From the NCBI RefSeq assembly GCF_012910905.1, contig NZ_WTVN01000038.1:1-36370 (forward strand): a DNA stretch of 36,370 bases, in the 5' to 3' direction. Within the stretch, counting starts at the first letter, position 1. Each line of letters opens with the position of its first letter. The notes under the pieces were generated by a model. It was not told where the DNA came from. It did not search any database and was given only the letters and a program-made list of their open reading frames with translations. Positions 17,595 through 25,764 of the stretch are shown here, piece after piece. Source of the DNA: Aromatoleum toluvorans. Lineage in GTDB: Bacteria; Pseudomonadota; Gammaproteobacteria; Burkholderiales; Rhodocyclaceae. Both the position numbers and the translations under genes were made by a program.

Positions 17595-17798
17595 ATGGAA
17601 AGCCTTTACATCCTCGTGCCGCTATCGGTGGTGCTGGTGTTCGTGATCGGTGCGATTTTCTGGTGGTCGGTGCGCTCCGGCCAATACGATGACATGGAGG
17701 GGCCGGCGTACCGGATGCTCATGGACGACCGTGACGCGCCCGCGCCCCGCAGTCCCGAAAAACCGGAAGATCCGGCTTCACAGGTCAGGAACGAGTGA
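17595..17798 (+). CDS. ccoS: CcoS, cbb3 oxidase maturation protein
   Basis: 67 aa single-pass membrane protein. Transmembrane segment 4-26 (LYILVPLSVVLVFVIGAIFWW), then the conserved SGQYDDMEGPAYRMLMDD motif of CcoS, and a Pro-rich charged tail. CcoS is needed for cofactor insertion into cbb3 oxidase in Rhodobacter. It starts 6 bp after ccoI and is certainly in the same transcript. Confidence 0.92.
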   Translation: MESLYILVPLSVVLVFVIGAIFWWSVRSGQYDDMEGPAYRMLMDDRDAPAPRSPEKPEDPASQVRNE

Positions 17799-17844
17799 TC
17801 CCGACTTCACCGAACAGGTCTCCGTGCGAGGGGCGCGGAGTTTG

Positions 17845-17886
17845 TTGACTTACGTCAAAGCCCCGAACAGTGAGTATTGGCATACT
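17845..17886 (+). promoter_or_regulatory. FNR-type class II promoter upstream of ccoN
   Basis: TTGAC-TTAC-GTCAA (17845-17858) is a perfect FNR/CRP-family dyad with N4 spacing. A -10-like CATACT lies at 17881-17886. A start near 17893 puts the dyad centre at about -41.5, the standard class II activator position. Confidence 0.7.
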
Positions 17887-17892
17887 TTGCCC

Positions 17893-17999
17893 ATGGTTTT
17901 CGAGGTTGGTGCGAGGAAGCTCGAGCGCGCCAATCTGGTAAGGGTAATTTGTCTCTCTGTTGGGGTTGGGGGTGCGCTTGATGCGCACCCTTTTTTTTT
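17893..17999 (+). ncRNA. Candidate FNR-dependent small RNA (about 107 nt)
   Basis: The transcript predicted from the FNR promoter has typical small-RNA architecture. It has a 5' stem AGGTTGGTGCG (17903-17913) with CGCGCCAATCT (17926-17936), 11 bp including two G-U pairs. A mostly unpaired linker containing TCTCTCT (about 17952-17958) follows. A perfect 8-bp terminator hairpin with nine T ends at 17999. No start codon with a ribosome site falls inside. Analogous oxygen-regulated RNAs (FnrS, AniS, PhrS) are known elsewhere; sequence identity to them is not claimed. It could instead be an attenuated ccoN leader. Confidence 0.55.
17970..17999 (+). terminator. Intrinsic terminator between the FNR promoter and ccoN
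   Basis: GGGTGCGC (17970-17977) pairs perfectly with GCGCACCC (17983-17990) across the loop TTGAT, and is followed by nine T (17991-17999). A textbook terminator located 189 bp before the ccoN start. Confidence 0.9.
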
Positions 18000-18030
18000 G
18001 TTTAGCACTTTGGGCTATGATGGATTAATT

Positions 18031-18083
18031 AAAACCACTCTGGCAACAGGTTTTTTTTGTAACTGGGTACTTTCACCCATTAC
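18031..18083 (+). other. Further hairpins and T-tract in the ccoN leader
   Basis: AAAACC (18031-18036) can pair with GGTTTT (18049-18054), with a T8 tract at 18051-18058, giving a weak second terminator-like element. Just after it GTAA-c-TGGGT (18059-18068) pairs with ACCCA-TTAC (18075-18083) around a 6-nt loop. A TATGAT that could be a -10 lies at 18016-18021, but no convincing -35 or second FNR dyad was found before ccoN. Confidence 0.4.
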
Positions 18084-18188
18084 TGCAGTGCAATAGAATG
18101 TCGGCCGTTGTCACAAGTCTGTGGCGAGGTGTTGCACGCGCTCTCCCGGACTGGTGCGGAAGTTTTCTTCATCTCAAGGGGAAGTTTC

Positions 18189-19613
18189 ATGCAATCGCAG
18201 GCGACTTATAACTACAACGTCGTCCGCCAGTTCTCCATCATGACGGTGGTATGGGGAGTGGTGGGCATGCTGGTGGGGGTGATCGTCGCGGCACAGCTGG
18301 TCTGGCCCCAGCTGAACCTGAACGAGTGGCTGCACTTCGGCAGGCTGCGTCCGTTGCACACGAACGGCGTGATTTTTGCGTTCGGCGGCTGTGCGTTGTT
18401 CGCGACATCGTATTTTTGCGTGCAGCGCACCTGTCATACGCCACTGTTCGCACCGTGGCTCGCAAGCTTCACCTTCTGGGGGTGGCAGGCAGTGATCGTG
18501 CTGGCGGTCATCACCTTGCCACTGGGCCTCACCACCGGCAAGGAGTACGCCGAGCTGGAGTGGCCGATCGACATCCTGATCGCCGCCGTGTGGGTGTCCT
18601 ACGCCGTCGTGTTCTTCGGCACGATCGCGAAACGCAAGACCAGCCACATCTACGTCGCGAACTGGTTCTTCGGTGGCTTCATCCTCACCGTCGCGCTGCT
18701 CCACATCGTCAATAGCGCCGCGCTTCCGGTGACCCTGACCAAGTCCTACTCCGCCTACGCCGGTGTCCAGGATGCGATGGTCCAGTGGTGGTACGGCCAC
18801 AACGCGGTGGGCTTCTTCCTCACGGCCGGCTTCCTCGGGATGATGTACTACTTCGTGCCGAAGCAGGCCGAGCGCCCGGTGTATTCGTATCGCCTGTCGG
18901 TGGTGCACTTCTGGGCGCTGATCTTCACCTACATGTGGGCGGGTCCGCACCACCTTCACTACACGGCGCTGCCGGACTGGACGCAGTCGGTAGGGATGAT
19001 CTTCTCGCTGATCCTGCTGGCACCGTCCTGGGGCGGCATGATCAACGGCGTGATGACGCTGTCGGGCGCCTGGCACAAGCTCCGCACCGACCCGATCCTG
19101 AAGTTCCTGATCACCGCGCTGTCCTTCTACGGCATGTCGACCTTCGAAGGTCCGATGATGTCGATCAAGACCGTCAATGCGCTGTCGCACTACACGGACT
19201 GGACCATCGGCCACGTGCATTCGGGCGCACTCGGCTGGGTGGCGATGATCTCGATCGGCTCGATGTACTACCTGATCCCGCGCATGTACGGCAAGACCCA
19301 GATGTACTCGGTCGGCCTGATCAACGCCCACTTCTGGATCGCGACGATCGGCATCGTGCTGTACATCGCCTCCATGTGGATTGCAGGGGTGATGCAGGGC
19401 CTGATGTGGCGCGCCACCAACCCGGACGGCACGCTGACGTACTCCTTCGTCGAGAGCGTGAAGGCGAGCTATCCGTTCTGGACGATCCGCCTGCTGGGCG
19501 GGGTGATGTTCCTGACCGGCATGCTCATCATGTTCTACAACATGGTCCGTACGATGGCCGGCGAGAAGGCGTATGAGGCGCCCGTGGTCGCCCCCGCCGC
19601 CGCCCACGCTTAA
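18189..19613 (+). CDS. ccoN: Cytochrome cbb3 oxidase subunit I
   Basis: 474 aa, 12-helix catalytic subunit reducing O2 at high affinity with proton pumping. It contains low-spin haem ligand His57 in LRPLHTNG; the CuB region [16 protein letters not shown] and [15 protein letters not shown]; and the haem ligands in [12 protein letters not shown]. Length fits CcoN. The ATG at 18189 has AAGGGGA (18177-18183) upstream; the open frame extends further 5' but is not needed. First gene of the ccoNOQP operon. Expression is expected to respond to oxygen through the FNR site about 340 bp upstream. Confidence 0.97.
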   Translation: MQSQATYNYNVVRQFSIMTVVWGVVGMLVGVIVAAQLVWPQLNLNEWLHFGRLRPLHTNGVIFAFGGCALFATSYFCVQRTCHTPLFAPWLASFTFWGWQAVIVLAVITLPLGLTTGKEYAELEWPIDILIAAVWVSYAVVFFGTIAKRKTSHIYVANWFFGGFILTVALLHIVNSAALPVTLTKSYSAYAGVQDAMVQWWYGHNAVGFFLTAGFLGMMYYFVPKQAERPVYSYRLSVVHFWALIFTYMWAGPHHLHYTALPDWTQSVGMIFSLILLAPSWGGMINGVMTLSGAWHKLRTDPILKFLITALSFYGMSTFEGPMMSIKTVNALSHYTDWTIGHVHSGALGWVAMISIGSMYYLIPRMYGKTQMYSVGLINAHFWIATIGIVLYIASMWIAGVMQGLMWRATNPDGTLTYSFVESVKASYPFWTIRLLGGVMFLTGMLIMFYNMVRTMAGEKAYEAPVVAPAAAHA

Positions 19614-19628
19614 TCGGAGAGACTGGAA

Positions 19629-20261
19629 ATGGCTCAATCGAAACACGAATTCATCGAGCGCAGCGTCGGCTGGCTGATCGTGCTGTCCCTTCTGACGGTC
19701 AGCGTCGGCGGTCTCGTCGAGATCGTCCCGCTGTTCTTCCAGAAGACCACGACCACCGCGATCGACCGGACGGGCAAGCCGCTCAACGTCAAGCCCTATG
19801 AACCGCTGCGACTCGCCGGTCGCGACATCTACGTGCGCGAAGGCTGCTACAACTGCCACTCGCAGATGATCCGCCCCTTCCGTGCCGAAACCGAGCGCTA
19901 CGGCCATTACTCGGTCGCGGGCGAGTACATCTACGACCGCCCGTTCCAGTGGGGCTCGAAGCGTACCGGCCCGGACCTGGCGCGCGTCGGCGGCCGTTAC
20001 TCGGACGAGTGGCAGCGCGTGCACCTGATGAATCCGCGCGACGTGGTGCCGGAATCGAACATGCCGGCCTTCCCGTGGCTGCAGCGCCCGCTGAAGTCTG
20101 ACGACATCGAGGCCAAGATGCGCGCGCTGCGCACGCTGGGCCATCCCTACACCGACGAGGAGATCGCCGGTGCGCGGGCGGCGCTGGAAGGCAAGTCGGA
20201 ATTGGACGCAGTCGTCGCCTACCTCCAGGGGCTGGGCACGGCGCTGTCGAACTTCAAATAA
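19629..20261 (+). CDS. ccoO: Cytochrome cbb3 oxidase subunit II (mono-haem c)
   Basis: 210 aa. One N-terminal membrane anchor (about 13-37) and a periplasmic mono-haem domain with [13 protein letters not shown] (CYNCH 73-77). A likely axial Met lies in ESNMPAFPW. CcoO passes electrons from CcoP toward the CcoN haems. It begins 15 bp after ccoN with GGAGA upstream. Confidence 0.96.
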   Translation: MAQSKHEFIERSVGWLIVLSLLTVSVGGLVEIVPLFFQKTTTTAIDRTGKPLNVKPYEPLRLAGRDIYVREGCYNCHSQMIRPFRAETERYGHYSVAGEYIYDRPFQWGSKRTGPDLARVGGRYSDEWQRVHLMNPRDVVPESNMPAFPWLQRPLKSDDIEAKMRALRTLGHPYTDEEIAGARAALEGKSELDAVVAYLQGLGTALSNFK

Positions 20262-20279
20262 AGAAAAAGGAGAAGCGCC

Positions 20280-20459
20280 GTGGATATCAATGATCTCCGC
20301 TCCCTGATCACCGTGCTCTGCCTCGCCTGTTTCGTCGGCATCTGCGTGTGGGCATACAGCAGGAGTGCGCGCGCAGGGTTCGACGAGGCGGCGCGGCTCC
20401 CCTTCACCGATGACGATGCGCCGGCGCTCGCGGGCGGCCGGCACAGCAAGGAAGGATAA
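20280..20459 (+). CDS. ccoQ: Cytochrome cbb3 oxidase subunit CcoQ/FixQ
   Basis: 59 aa: MDINDLRSLITVLCLACFVG starts the protein, with one transmembrane helix (about 8-26) followed by AYSRSARAGFDEAARLPFTDDD, the conserved FixQ tail. It begins with GTG at 20280, with AAGGAG (20267-20272) 7 nt upstream, and ends 2 nt before ccoP. CcoQ stabilises the oxidase complex. Confidence 0.93.
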   Translation: MDINDLRSLITVLCLACFVGICVWAYSRSARAGFDEAARLPFTDDDAPALAGGRHSKEG

Positions 20460-20461
20460 AA

Positions 20462-21367
20462 ATGGCTGACTTTATTAACGGCTTCTGGAACGCGTACGTG
20501 ATGGGCCTGGTGGGCCTGAGCCTGCTGTTCTGCCTGTTCGTTCTGGTGTCGAACAACAAGCGTGAAAAGGGCCCGGTCGAACTGCATGGCCACGTTTGGG
20601 ATGAAACCCTCGCCGAGTACAACAACCCGTTGCCGCGCTGGTGGTTGTTCCTGTTCCTGGGTACGGTGATCTTTGCGGTGGTGTACCTGGTTATGTACCC
20701 CGGCTTCGGCAATACCAAGGGGGCGCTCGGATGGAGTTCCGTCGGGCAGTACGAAACCGAGATGCGCGCCGCGAATGAACGCTACGCGCCCATCTTCGCG
20801 AAGTACCAGGGCATGGACGTGGCGGCCGTTGCCGCCGACGAGGAGGCACGGGGGGCCGGCAAGCGCCTGTTCGTGACCTACTGTGCGCAGTGCCACGGCG
20901 CGGATGCCCGCGGGGCCAAGGGCTTCCCGAACCTCACGGATACCGCGTGGAACTGGGGCGGCGAAGCGGACACGATCAAGACGACGATCACCGGTGGCCG
21001 CATGGGCATGATGCCGCCGTTCGGGCCTTCGCTCGGTGCGGAAGGGGTCAAGGACGTGGCGAATTACGTGCGCTCCCTGTCCGGACTCGCCCATGATTCG
21101 CTGCGTGCGCAGCGTGGCGCGGAAGTCTTCCAGCAGAACTGTGTCGCCTGCCACGGGCCCGAGGCCAAGGGCACCCAGGCAATGGGGGCGCCGAACCTGA
21201 CGGACGGTGACTGGCTGTACGGTTCCTCGGAAGCCACGATCATGGAAACGGTGGACAAGGGACGTACCAACCGCATGCCCGGCTTTGGCGAGTTCCTCGG
21301 CGAGGCGAAGATCCATCTGCTGGCGTCGTACGTCTACGGGCTGTCGAACAAACCGGCCGCCAAGTAA
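20462..21367 (+). CDS. ccoP: Cytochrome cbb3 oxidase subunit III (di-haem c)
   Basis: 301 aa. N-terminal FixP_N region with two membrane helices (about 10-30 and 60-80) and the WDETLAEYNNPLPRWW motif. Two cytochrome c domains follow, with CAQCH (141-145) and CVACH (227-231). CcoP accepts electrons from soluble cytochrome c or the bc1 complex and hands them to CcoO. It overlaps no neighbour but follows ccoQ by 2 nt, within the ccoNOQP operon. Confidence 0.97.
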   Translation: MADFINGFWNAYVMGLVGLSLLFCLFVLVSNNKREKGPVELHGHVWDETLAEYNNPLPRWWLFLFLGTVIFAVVYLVMYPGFGNTKGALGWSSVGQYETEMRAANERYAPIFAKYQGMDVAAVAADEEARGAGKRLFVTYCAQCHGADARGAKGFPNLTDTAWNWGGEADTIKTTITGGRMGMMPPFGPSLGAEGVKDVANYVRSLSGLAHDSLRAQRGAEVFQQNCVACHGPEAKGTQAMGAPNLTDGDWLYGSSEATIMETVDKGRTNRMPGFGEFLGEAKIHLLASYVYGLSNKPAAK

Positions 21368-21460
21368 CTCCAACAGCTGAGTTGTTTTGCTGCATTGTCC
21401 CCGGGGGCTTCCCCGGGGAAATTTGCAACAAGTAAATCAGAAAATACGGATATAGCGATA

Positions 21461-22888
21461 ATGAGCGATCCGGCTCGGATACGGGTGGTCCCGAAATCGC
21501 AGCTACAGGAAGAGTCGAATGACCTGTATGTCGCGAGGCAAAAGCTTCACGTCCGGTCAATCAAGGGTGTTTTCGCAAACTGGCGCTGGGCCCTTGTCTG
21601 GCTGACGCAGATTCTCTATTACGGCCTGCCGTGGCTGACGTGGAACGATCGCCAGGCCTTCCTGTTTCACCTCACCGAACGCAAGTTCTACATTTTCGGC
21701 TGGGTGTTCTGGCCGCAGGATGTGTTCTATCTCGCCATCCTGCTGATCATTTCGGCGTATGCGCTGTTCTTCTTCACCGCGATCGCCGGTCGCTTGTGGT
21801 GCGGATACGCCTGTCCCCAGACGGTCTACACGGAAATCTTCATGTGGATCGAGGAGAAGATCGAGGGCGACCACACCAAGCGGCGCAAGCTCGAAGCGGC
21901 TCCGATGGACGCCCGGAAATTCGGCCTGCGGGCGGCCAAGTATTCCGTGTGGACGCTGTTCTCGCTGTGGACCGGCTTCACGCTCGTTGCGTACTTCACG
22001 CCGGTCGACGAGCTCCTCCAGTCCGCCCGTACTTTCGGCTTCGGGCCATGGGAGATCTTCTGGATCCTGTTCTACGCCGGGTTCACCTATCTGTTCGCGG
22101 GGGTGCTGCGCGAACAGGTGTGCAAGTACATGTGCCCGTATGCACGCTTCCAGAGCGTCATGTTCGATCCGGACACGCTCGTCGTCACGTACGACGAGGA
22201 GCGGGGTGAGCCGCGGGGATCGCGCCGCAAGGGGGTCGAACCCCGCAGCATCGGGCTGGGGAGCTGTATCGATTGCAACATCTGCGTACAGGTCTGCCCG
22301 ACGGGCATCGATATCCGTCAGGGGCTGCAGTACGAGTGCATCGGCTGTGGCGCCTGCATCGACGGTTGCGATGAGGTGATGGACAAGATGGGGTACCCAC
22401 GCGGCCTGATCCGTTACTCGACCGACAATGCGGTACGCCAGCGCTGGGGCCGGAAGGAAATCGTGATGCACGTGCTGCGCCCGCGCACGCTGATCTACGG
22501 AGGCATCCTCGTCCTGATCATGATGGGGACGATCTGGAGCCTGGCGACGCGATCCGATCTGCGCGTGGACGTGATTCGCGATCGCGCCACGCTGGCGCGG
22601 GAGGTTTCAGGTGGTCTGATCGAGAACGTTTACCAGCTCCGCATCATGAACATGCAGGAGGTCTCTCGTCCGGTTGTCGTGCGTGTATCGGGGCTGGACG
22701 GGATCCGGCTCGACGGGCCGCAGCAGTTCGAGATCAAGCCGGCGACGACGGAGTCGCTGACGGTACAGGTCCAGGTCCCGCCCGAGGCTGCGACCCCGGG
22801 GAGCCATGAGATCTATTTCGACGTCGGCGTGCCCGGTGATCCCGGCGTCACCGTGCGTGAGCACACGACTTTCCTACTTCCGCGCTAA
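21461..22888 (+). CDS. ccoG: CcoG, polyferredoxin-like cbb3 assembly protein
   Basis: 475 aa membrane iron-sulfur protein. Several transmembrane helices occur in the first ~220 residues, including GRLWCGYACPQTVYTEIF. Two ferredoxin-type clusters follow (CIDCNICVQVCP starting at Cys269, and CIGCGACIDGC), and a C-terminal periplasmic Ig-like domain. CcoG is reported to reduce Cu(II) to Cu(I) for CuB assembly. The ATG at 21461 is chosen by homology; upstream codons in the same frame overlap a low-GC spacer. It lies 93 bp after ccoP. Confidence 0.94.
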   Translation: MSDPARIRVVPKSQLQEESNDLYVARQKLHVRSIKGVFANWRWALVWLTQILYYGLPWLTWNDRQAFLFHLTERKFYIFGWVFWPQDVFYLAILLIISAYALFFFTAIAGRLWCGYACPQTVYTEIFMWIEEKIEGDHTKRRKLEAAPMDARKFGLRAAKYSVWTLFSLWTGFTLVAYFTPVDELLQSARTFGFGPWEIFWILFYAGFTYLFAGVLREQVCKYMCPYARFQSVMFDPDTLVVTYDEERGEPRGSRRKGVEPRSIGLGSCIDCNICVQVCPTGIDIRQGLQYECIGCGACIDGCDEVMDKMGYPRGLIRYSTDNAVRQRWGRKEIVMHVLRPRTLIYGGILVLIMMGTIWSLATRSDLRVDVIRDRATLAREVSGGLIENVYQLRIMNMQEVSRPVVVRVSGLDGIRLDGPQQFEIKPATTESLTVQVQVPPEAATPGSHEIYFDVGVPGDPGVTVREHTTFLLPR

Positions 22889-22902
22889 TCAGGAGCAGAG
22901 GC

Positions 22903-23415
22903 ATGCGCAGTGCAACCATGCAGAAATCCATCGAACCCTGGTATCGGCAGGGGTGGCCCTGGTTTCTGATCTCGATCCCGGCAGTTGCCGTGATCACCGG
23001 GATAACGACCCTCTGGCTTGCCGTGAGTACGTGGGACGGACTCGTGGTGGACGATTACTATCAGGAGGGCAAGACGATCGAGAAGACGATCGCACGCTCG
23101 CAGAAGGCTGCCGAGATGGGCCTTGTCGCGGACGTCCGCCTGCGCGCGGAAGAGGTCACCCTGGATCTGGCTGCCGGGTCCGCCGTCACCCTTCCGCCCA
23201 CGGTGGTGCTCACGATTTCCCATCCGACGCGCTCGGGCATGGATCAGGTGGTGATCCTGAAGCGTCGTGACGGGGTCTTCGTGGCGCCGCTCGCACCCCT
23301 GACGGCAGGGCGATGGCTGCTGCAGCTCGAGGACGAATCGCATACCTGGCGCATGAACGGGACGGCCAACATTCCCGCCGAAGCCGTGATCCGTATCGTG
23401 CCCGTCGCCTCCTGA
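22903..23415 (+). CDS. ccoH: CcoH/FixH cbb3 assembly protein
   Basis: 170 aa. One N-terminal transmembrane helix (about 20-42), the FixH motif DGLVVDDYYQEGKTIEKTIARSQKAAEMG, and a periplasmic beta domain. CcoH is a stabilising assembly factor that may stay with the oxidase. AGGAG (22891-22895) precedes the ATG. It follows ccoG by 14 bp. Confidence 0.93.
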   Translation: MRSATMQKSIEPWYRQGWPWFLISIPAVAVITGITTLWLAVSTWDGLVVDDYYQEGKTIEKTIARSQKAAEMGLVADVRLRAEEVTLDLAAGSAVTLPPTVVLTISHPTRSGMDQVVILKRRDGVFVAPLAPLTAGRWLLQLEDESHTWRMNGTANIPAEAVIRIVPVAS

Positions 23416-23437
23416 TCACCGCGTCATGGGAGATGCA

Positions 23438-23674
23438 ATGCTGAAATGGATACAGGTGTTGTGGCCGTCCTTCATCGTGGCCGGTCTCGCGGAGGCAGTA
23501 TTCTTCACGGTGATCGACCCGCAGGAGCTCTACCTCTTCGGTGAGCCGGTGCATTACTCGCTCACCGCCACCTATTCGATCGGATTCTTCGGATTCTGGC
23601 TGGTCGGCGCGGCGTCCAGCCTGTTGACGCTGTTCTTCAGGCGCAGCGCCGCGGAAGTCAATCGGCAGGCGTGA
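23438..23674 (+). CDS. Small two-helix membrane protein at the end of the cbb3 operon, unknown function
   Basis: 78 aa. Two hydrophobic segments (about 5-27 and 46-66) are separated by the short loop DPQELYLFGEPVHYS, with a short basic C-terminus. The ATG at 23438 has GGGAGA 4 nt upstream; an in-frame ATG at 23426 is less likely. It follows ccoH by 22 bp and is probably co-transcribed, with a hairpin right after its stop. I do not recognise a named family. Position suggests a cbb3-associated accessory protein, which is inference. Confidence 0.75.
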   Translation: MLKWIQVLWPSFIVAGLAEAVFFTVIDPQELYLFGEPVHYSLTATYSIGFFGFWLVGAASSLLTLFFRRSAAEVNRQA

Positions 23675-23680
23675 ATTGCC

Positions 23681-23714
23681 GCATCGGGGAGGCAGTCATC
23701 TGCTTCCCCGATGC
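23681..23714. terminator. Long hairpin between the convergent cbb3 and usp genes
   Basis: GCATCGGGGAGGCAG (23681-23695) pairs with CTGCTTCCCCGATGC (23700-23714) across a TCAT loop: 15 bp with one G-U pair. No long T-tract follows on either strand, but placement 6 nt after the cbb3 operon and 26 nt from the usp stop argues for transcript end formation. Confidence 0.6.
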
Positions 23715-23740
23715 GCTGGTTGCGAAGCTTCTCCCGTAAT

Positions 23741-24184
23741 TCAGCGGTATACGAGAACCGGGATCTTGCTGTGGGTGAGGACCTTTTGCGTCTCGCTGCC
23801 CAGGAGCAGGCCGGCAATGCCGCGGCGACCGTGGGATGCCATGAAGATCAGGTCGCATCCGTGGCGCTGCGCGGCGTCGATGACCGCCTCGTAGGGCACT
23901 TCATTGACGACCGTGTCGCCGTCGGAGGCGACCCCGGCTTCGTCGGCCGCGACCCTTGCCGCATCCAGGATCCGCTTGGCTTCGTCGGCTGCGGCCTTGC
24001 CGAACTGTTCCGGTGTCGTCGGGTCGATCAGGGCGCCTTCGCCGTAGATCGGCATCGGAAAATCCGGCTGGGCATAGAAGAACGTGATGCGGGCGCCGGC
24101 GTCCTTGGCAAAGGACACTGCACGGGCCACGGTGCTTTCGGACAGCGGGGAGCCGTCGGTCGGTACGAGTATGTGCTTGAACAT
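23741..24184 (-). CDS. Universal stress protein UspA family
   Basis: 147 aa single-domain Usp. It starts MFKHILVPTDGS with the conserved Asp10, and ends in the nucleotide-binding loop ASHGRRGIAGLLLGSETQKVL and PVLVYR. The loop has Gly119-x9-Gly129-Ser130, with Ala116 in place of the first Gly of the usual ATP motif, so ATP binding is likely but not certain. Divergent from the metallo-hydrolase/phaC pair across an FNR box; anaerobically induced Usp proteins under ANR/FNR control are known in Pseudomonas. Confidence 0.9.
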   Translation of the reverse strand: MFKHILVPTDGSPLSESTVARAVSFAKDAGARITFFYAQPDFPMPIYGEGALIDPTTPEQFGKAAADEAKRILDAARVAADEAGVASDGDTVVNEVPYEAVIDAAQRHGCDLIFMASHGRRGIAGLLLGSETQKVLTHSKIPVLVYR

Positions 24185-24218
24185 CGTGCATCTCCGATGG
24201 GTTCACGAGGACAGATCG

Positions 24219-24224
24219 ATTATA
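24219..24224 (-). promoter_or_regulatory. -10 element of the usp promoter
   Basis: The minus strand has a perfect TATAAT here. With a start near 24212, the FNR dyad centre at 24274.5 falls at about -62, the class I activator position. No good -35 is present, as expected for an activator-dependent promoter. Confidence 0.6.
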
Positions 24225-24267
24225 GCGATCGAACTTGTGCGAAAGCGATGGTAACCCGCGCCGGGTA

Positions 24268-24281
24268 TTGATCCTCGTCAA
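24268..24281. promoter_or_regulatory. FNR-type box between usp and the metallo-hydrolase gene
   Basis: TTGAT-CCTC-GTCAA matches the FNR/ANR dyad with N4 spacing. It can serve usp (about -62) and, in the other direction, the metallo-hydrolase (class II start near 24316, 14 nt before its ATG). The -10 for the latter is poor. Confidence 0.7.
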
Positions 24282-24329
24282 TCCGTGCGGTTGCGGGCGG
24301 GAGCAATCTGCGGCCATGACGGAGGCGAC

Positions 24330-25739
24330 ATGGAACTGACATTTTTCGGCGCGGCCGGAGAGGTCACCGGCTCATGCGCGCGGGTGCGTTACGACGGCGG
24401 AACCTTCCTCGTGGACTGCGGCCTTTTCCAGGGTGGGAAGGATGCAGACCGGAAGAACCTGCAGGCACTCGACTTTGACCTGCGCGGTATCGACTTCGTG
24501 CTTCTGACGCACGCCCACCTTGATCACTCGGGCCTCGTGCCGCGCCTGGTGTCCCTGGGCTACAGGGGAAAGATCTACGCAACGGCCGCAACCGTGGATC
24601 TGCTGGGCGTGCTGTTGCTCGACTCCGCGCATATCATGGAGAAGGAGGCCGAGTGGATCAATCGTGGCAAGCGGCAGCGGAACCTGCGCCGCGGCTACGA
24701 AGCCGGCCCCCTTTACACGGTCAACCAGGCCCGGACGAGCCTGGCCAGCCTGCGCAAGATGTCGTATGGCGAGGAATTCAGTCCGCACCCCGGAGTCCGG
24801 TGCCGTTTCCATGACGCCGGGCACATCCTTGGCTCTGCCGTGATCGAGATCGATGTGGAGTCCGGTGACGCCGCGCGCAAGCTCGTCTTCAGCGGCGATC
24901 TGGGGCAGCCGGCCCGTCCGGTGCTCCGCGATCCCACCCCCTTGCCCGAGGCGGATTTTCTCGTCGTCGAGTCGACCTATGGCAACCGTGCCCACCGTGC
25001 CCTGGCCGAAACGGAGAAGGAGCTGGTGTCCGTGCTGCGGGACACGCTGGAGCGCAGGAAGGGGAACGTCATCATCCCGGCGTTTGCGGTCGGCCGGACG
25101 CAGGAAATGCTGTTCGTCCTTGCGGACATCGTGCGCCAGGGCAAGCTTGCTTCGCTGCACATCGTCGTCGATTCGCCGATGGCAGCGGCAGTCACCGAGC
25201 TGACCCTTCGCTACGACGAGCTGTGGGATGAGGAGACGCGTGAACTGCTGGCCTGGATACGCGCACATCCGGAGCGCCTGCGGCTGAGGTTCGTGCAGGA
25301 TGTCGAGGAATCGAAAGCCCTGAACAACGAGCGCGCGGGGCTAGTCATCATTTCGGCGAGCGGGATGTGTGAAGCCGGCCGCATCAAGCATCACCTGCAG
25401 TACAACATCGGCCGCAGCGAGTGCAGCGTGGTGATCTGCGGTTTCCAGGCGGCCGGCACGCTTGGCCGGCGGCTGGTGGATGGGGCCCGCACGATTACCT
25501 TGTTCGGCGAGAAATTCCCGGTGCGCGCGGCCGTTCACACGATAGGCGGCTTGTCCGCCCATGCCGACCAGCCGGCGCTGCTGGCGTGGCTGTCGCATTT
25601 CACGCGGCCGCCCCGGCACGCGTTTGTCGTCCACGGCGAGCGGGAAGCTTCCTCCGCGCTGGTGGACGCGGTCGGTGAGCGGCTCGCGTGGCCGAATGTC
25701 ACAATGCCCCTGGCGGGACACGGATACACTCTGACCTGA
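24330..25739 (+). CDS. Beta-CASP metallo-beta-lactamase-fold protein (putative RNA-processing exonuclease)
   Basis: 469 aa. The metallo-beta-lactamase core has the zinc motif LTHAHLDHSG (His61, His63, Asp65, His66), a further metal region FHDAGHILGSA and FSGDLG, a beta-CASP insert (SPMAAAVTELTLRY) and the RNA-metabolising C-terminal domain (GGLSAHADQPALLAWL). The family (YSH1/CPSF73-like) includes RNA endo/exonucleases. GGAGG (24321-24325) sits 4 nt before the ATG. phaC begins 25 bp downstream on the same strand, so a two-gene operon under the FNR box is likely. The RNA substrate is unknown. Confidence 0.88.
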   Translation: MELTFFGAAGEVTGSCARVRYDGGTFLVDCGLFQGGKDADRKNLQALDFDLRGIDFVLLTHAHLDHSGLVPRLVSLGYRGKIYATAATVDLLGVLLLDSAHIMEKEAEWINRGKRQRNLRRGYEAGPLYTVNQARTSLASLRKMSYGEEFSPHPGVRCRFHDAGHILGSAVIEIDVESGDAARKLVFSGDLGQPARPVLRDPTPLPEADFLVVESTYGNRAHRALAETEKELVSVLRDTLERRKGNVIIPAFAVGRTQEMLFVLADIVRQGKLASLHIVVDSPMAAAVTELTLRYDELWDEETRELLAWIRAHPERLRLRFVQDVEESKALNNERAGLVIISASGMCEAGRIKHHLQYNIGRSECSVVICGFQAAGTLGRRLVDGARTITLFGEKFPVRAAVHTIGGLSAHADQPALLAWLSHFTRPPRHAFVVHGEREASSALVDAVGERLAWPNVTMPLAGHGYTLT

Positions 25740-25764
25740 GAGCGTTGTCACGGAGTGGCGAGCA

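Noticed and set aside
17893-18096. Possible leader peptide starting at ATG 17893 upstream of ccoN
   Set aside because: The ATG coincides with the predicted transcription start, has no ribosome site, and the frame runs straight through the terminator.
18174-20444. 756-codon minus-strand open frame antisense to ccoNO
   Set aside because: Composition typical of the complement of high-GC membrane protein genes; no family resemblance.
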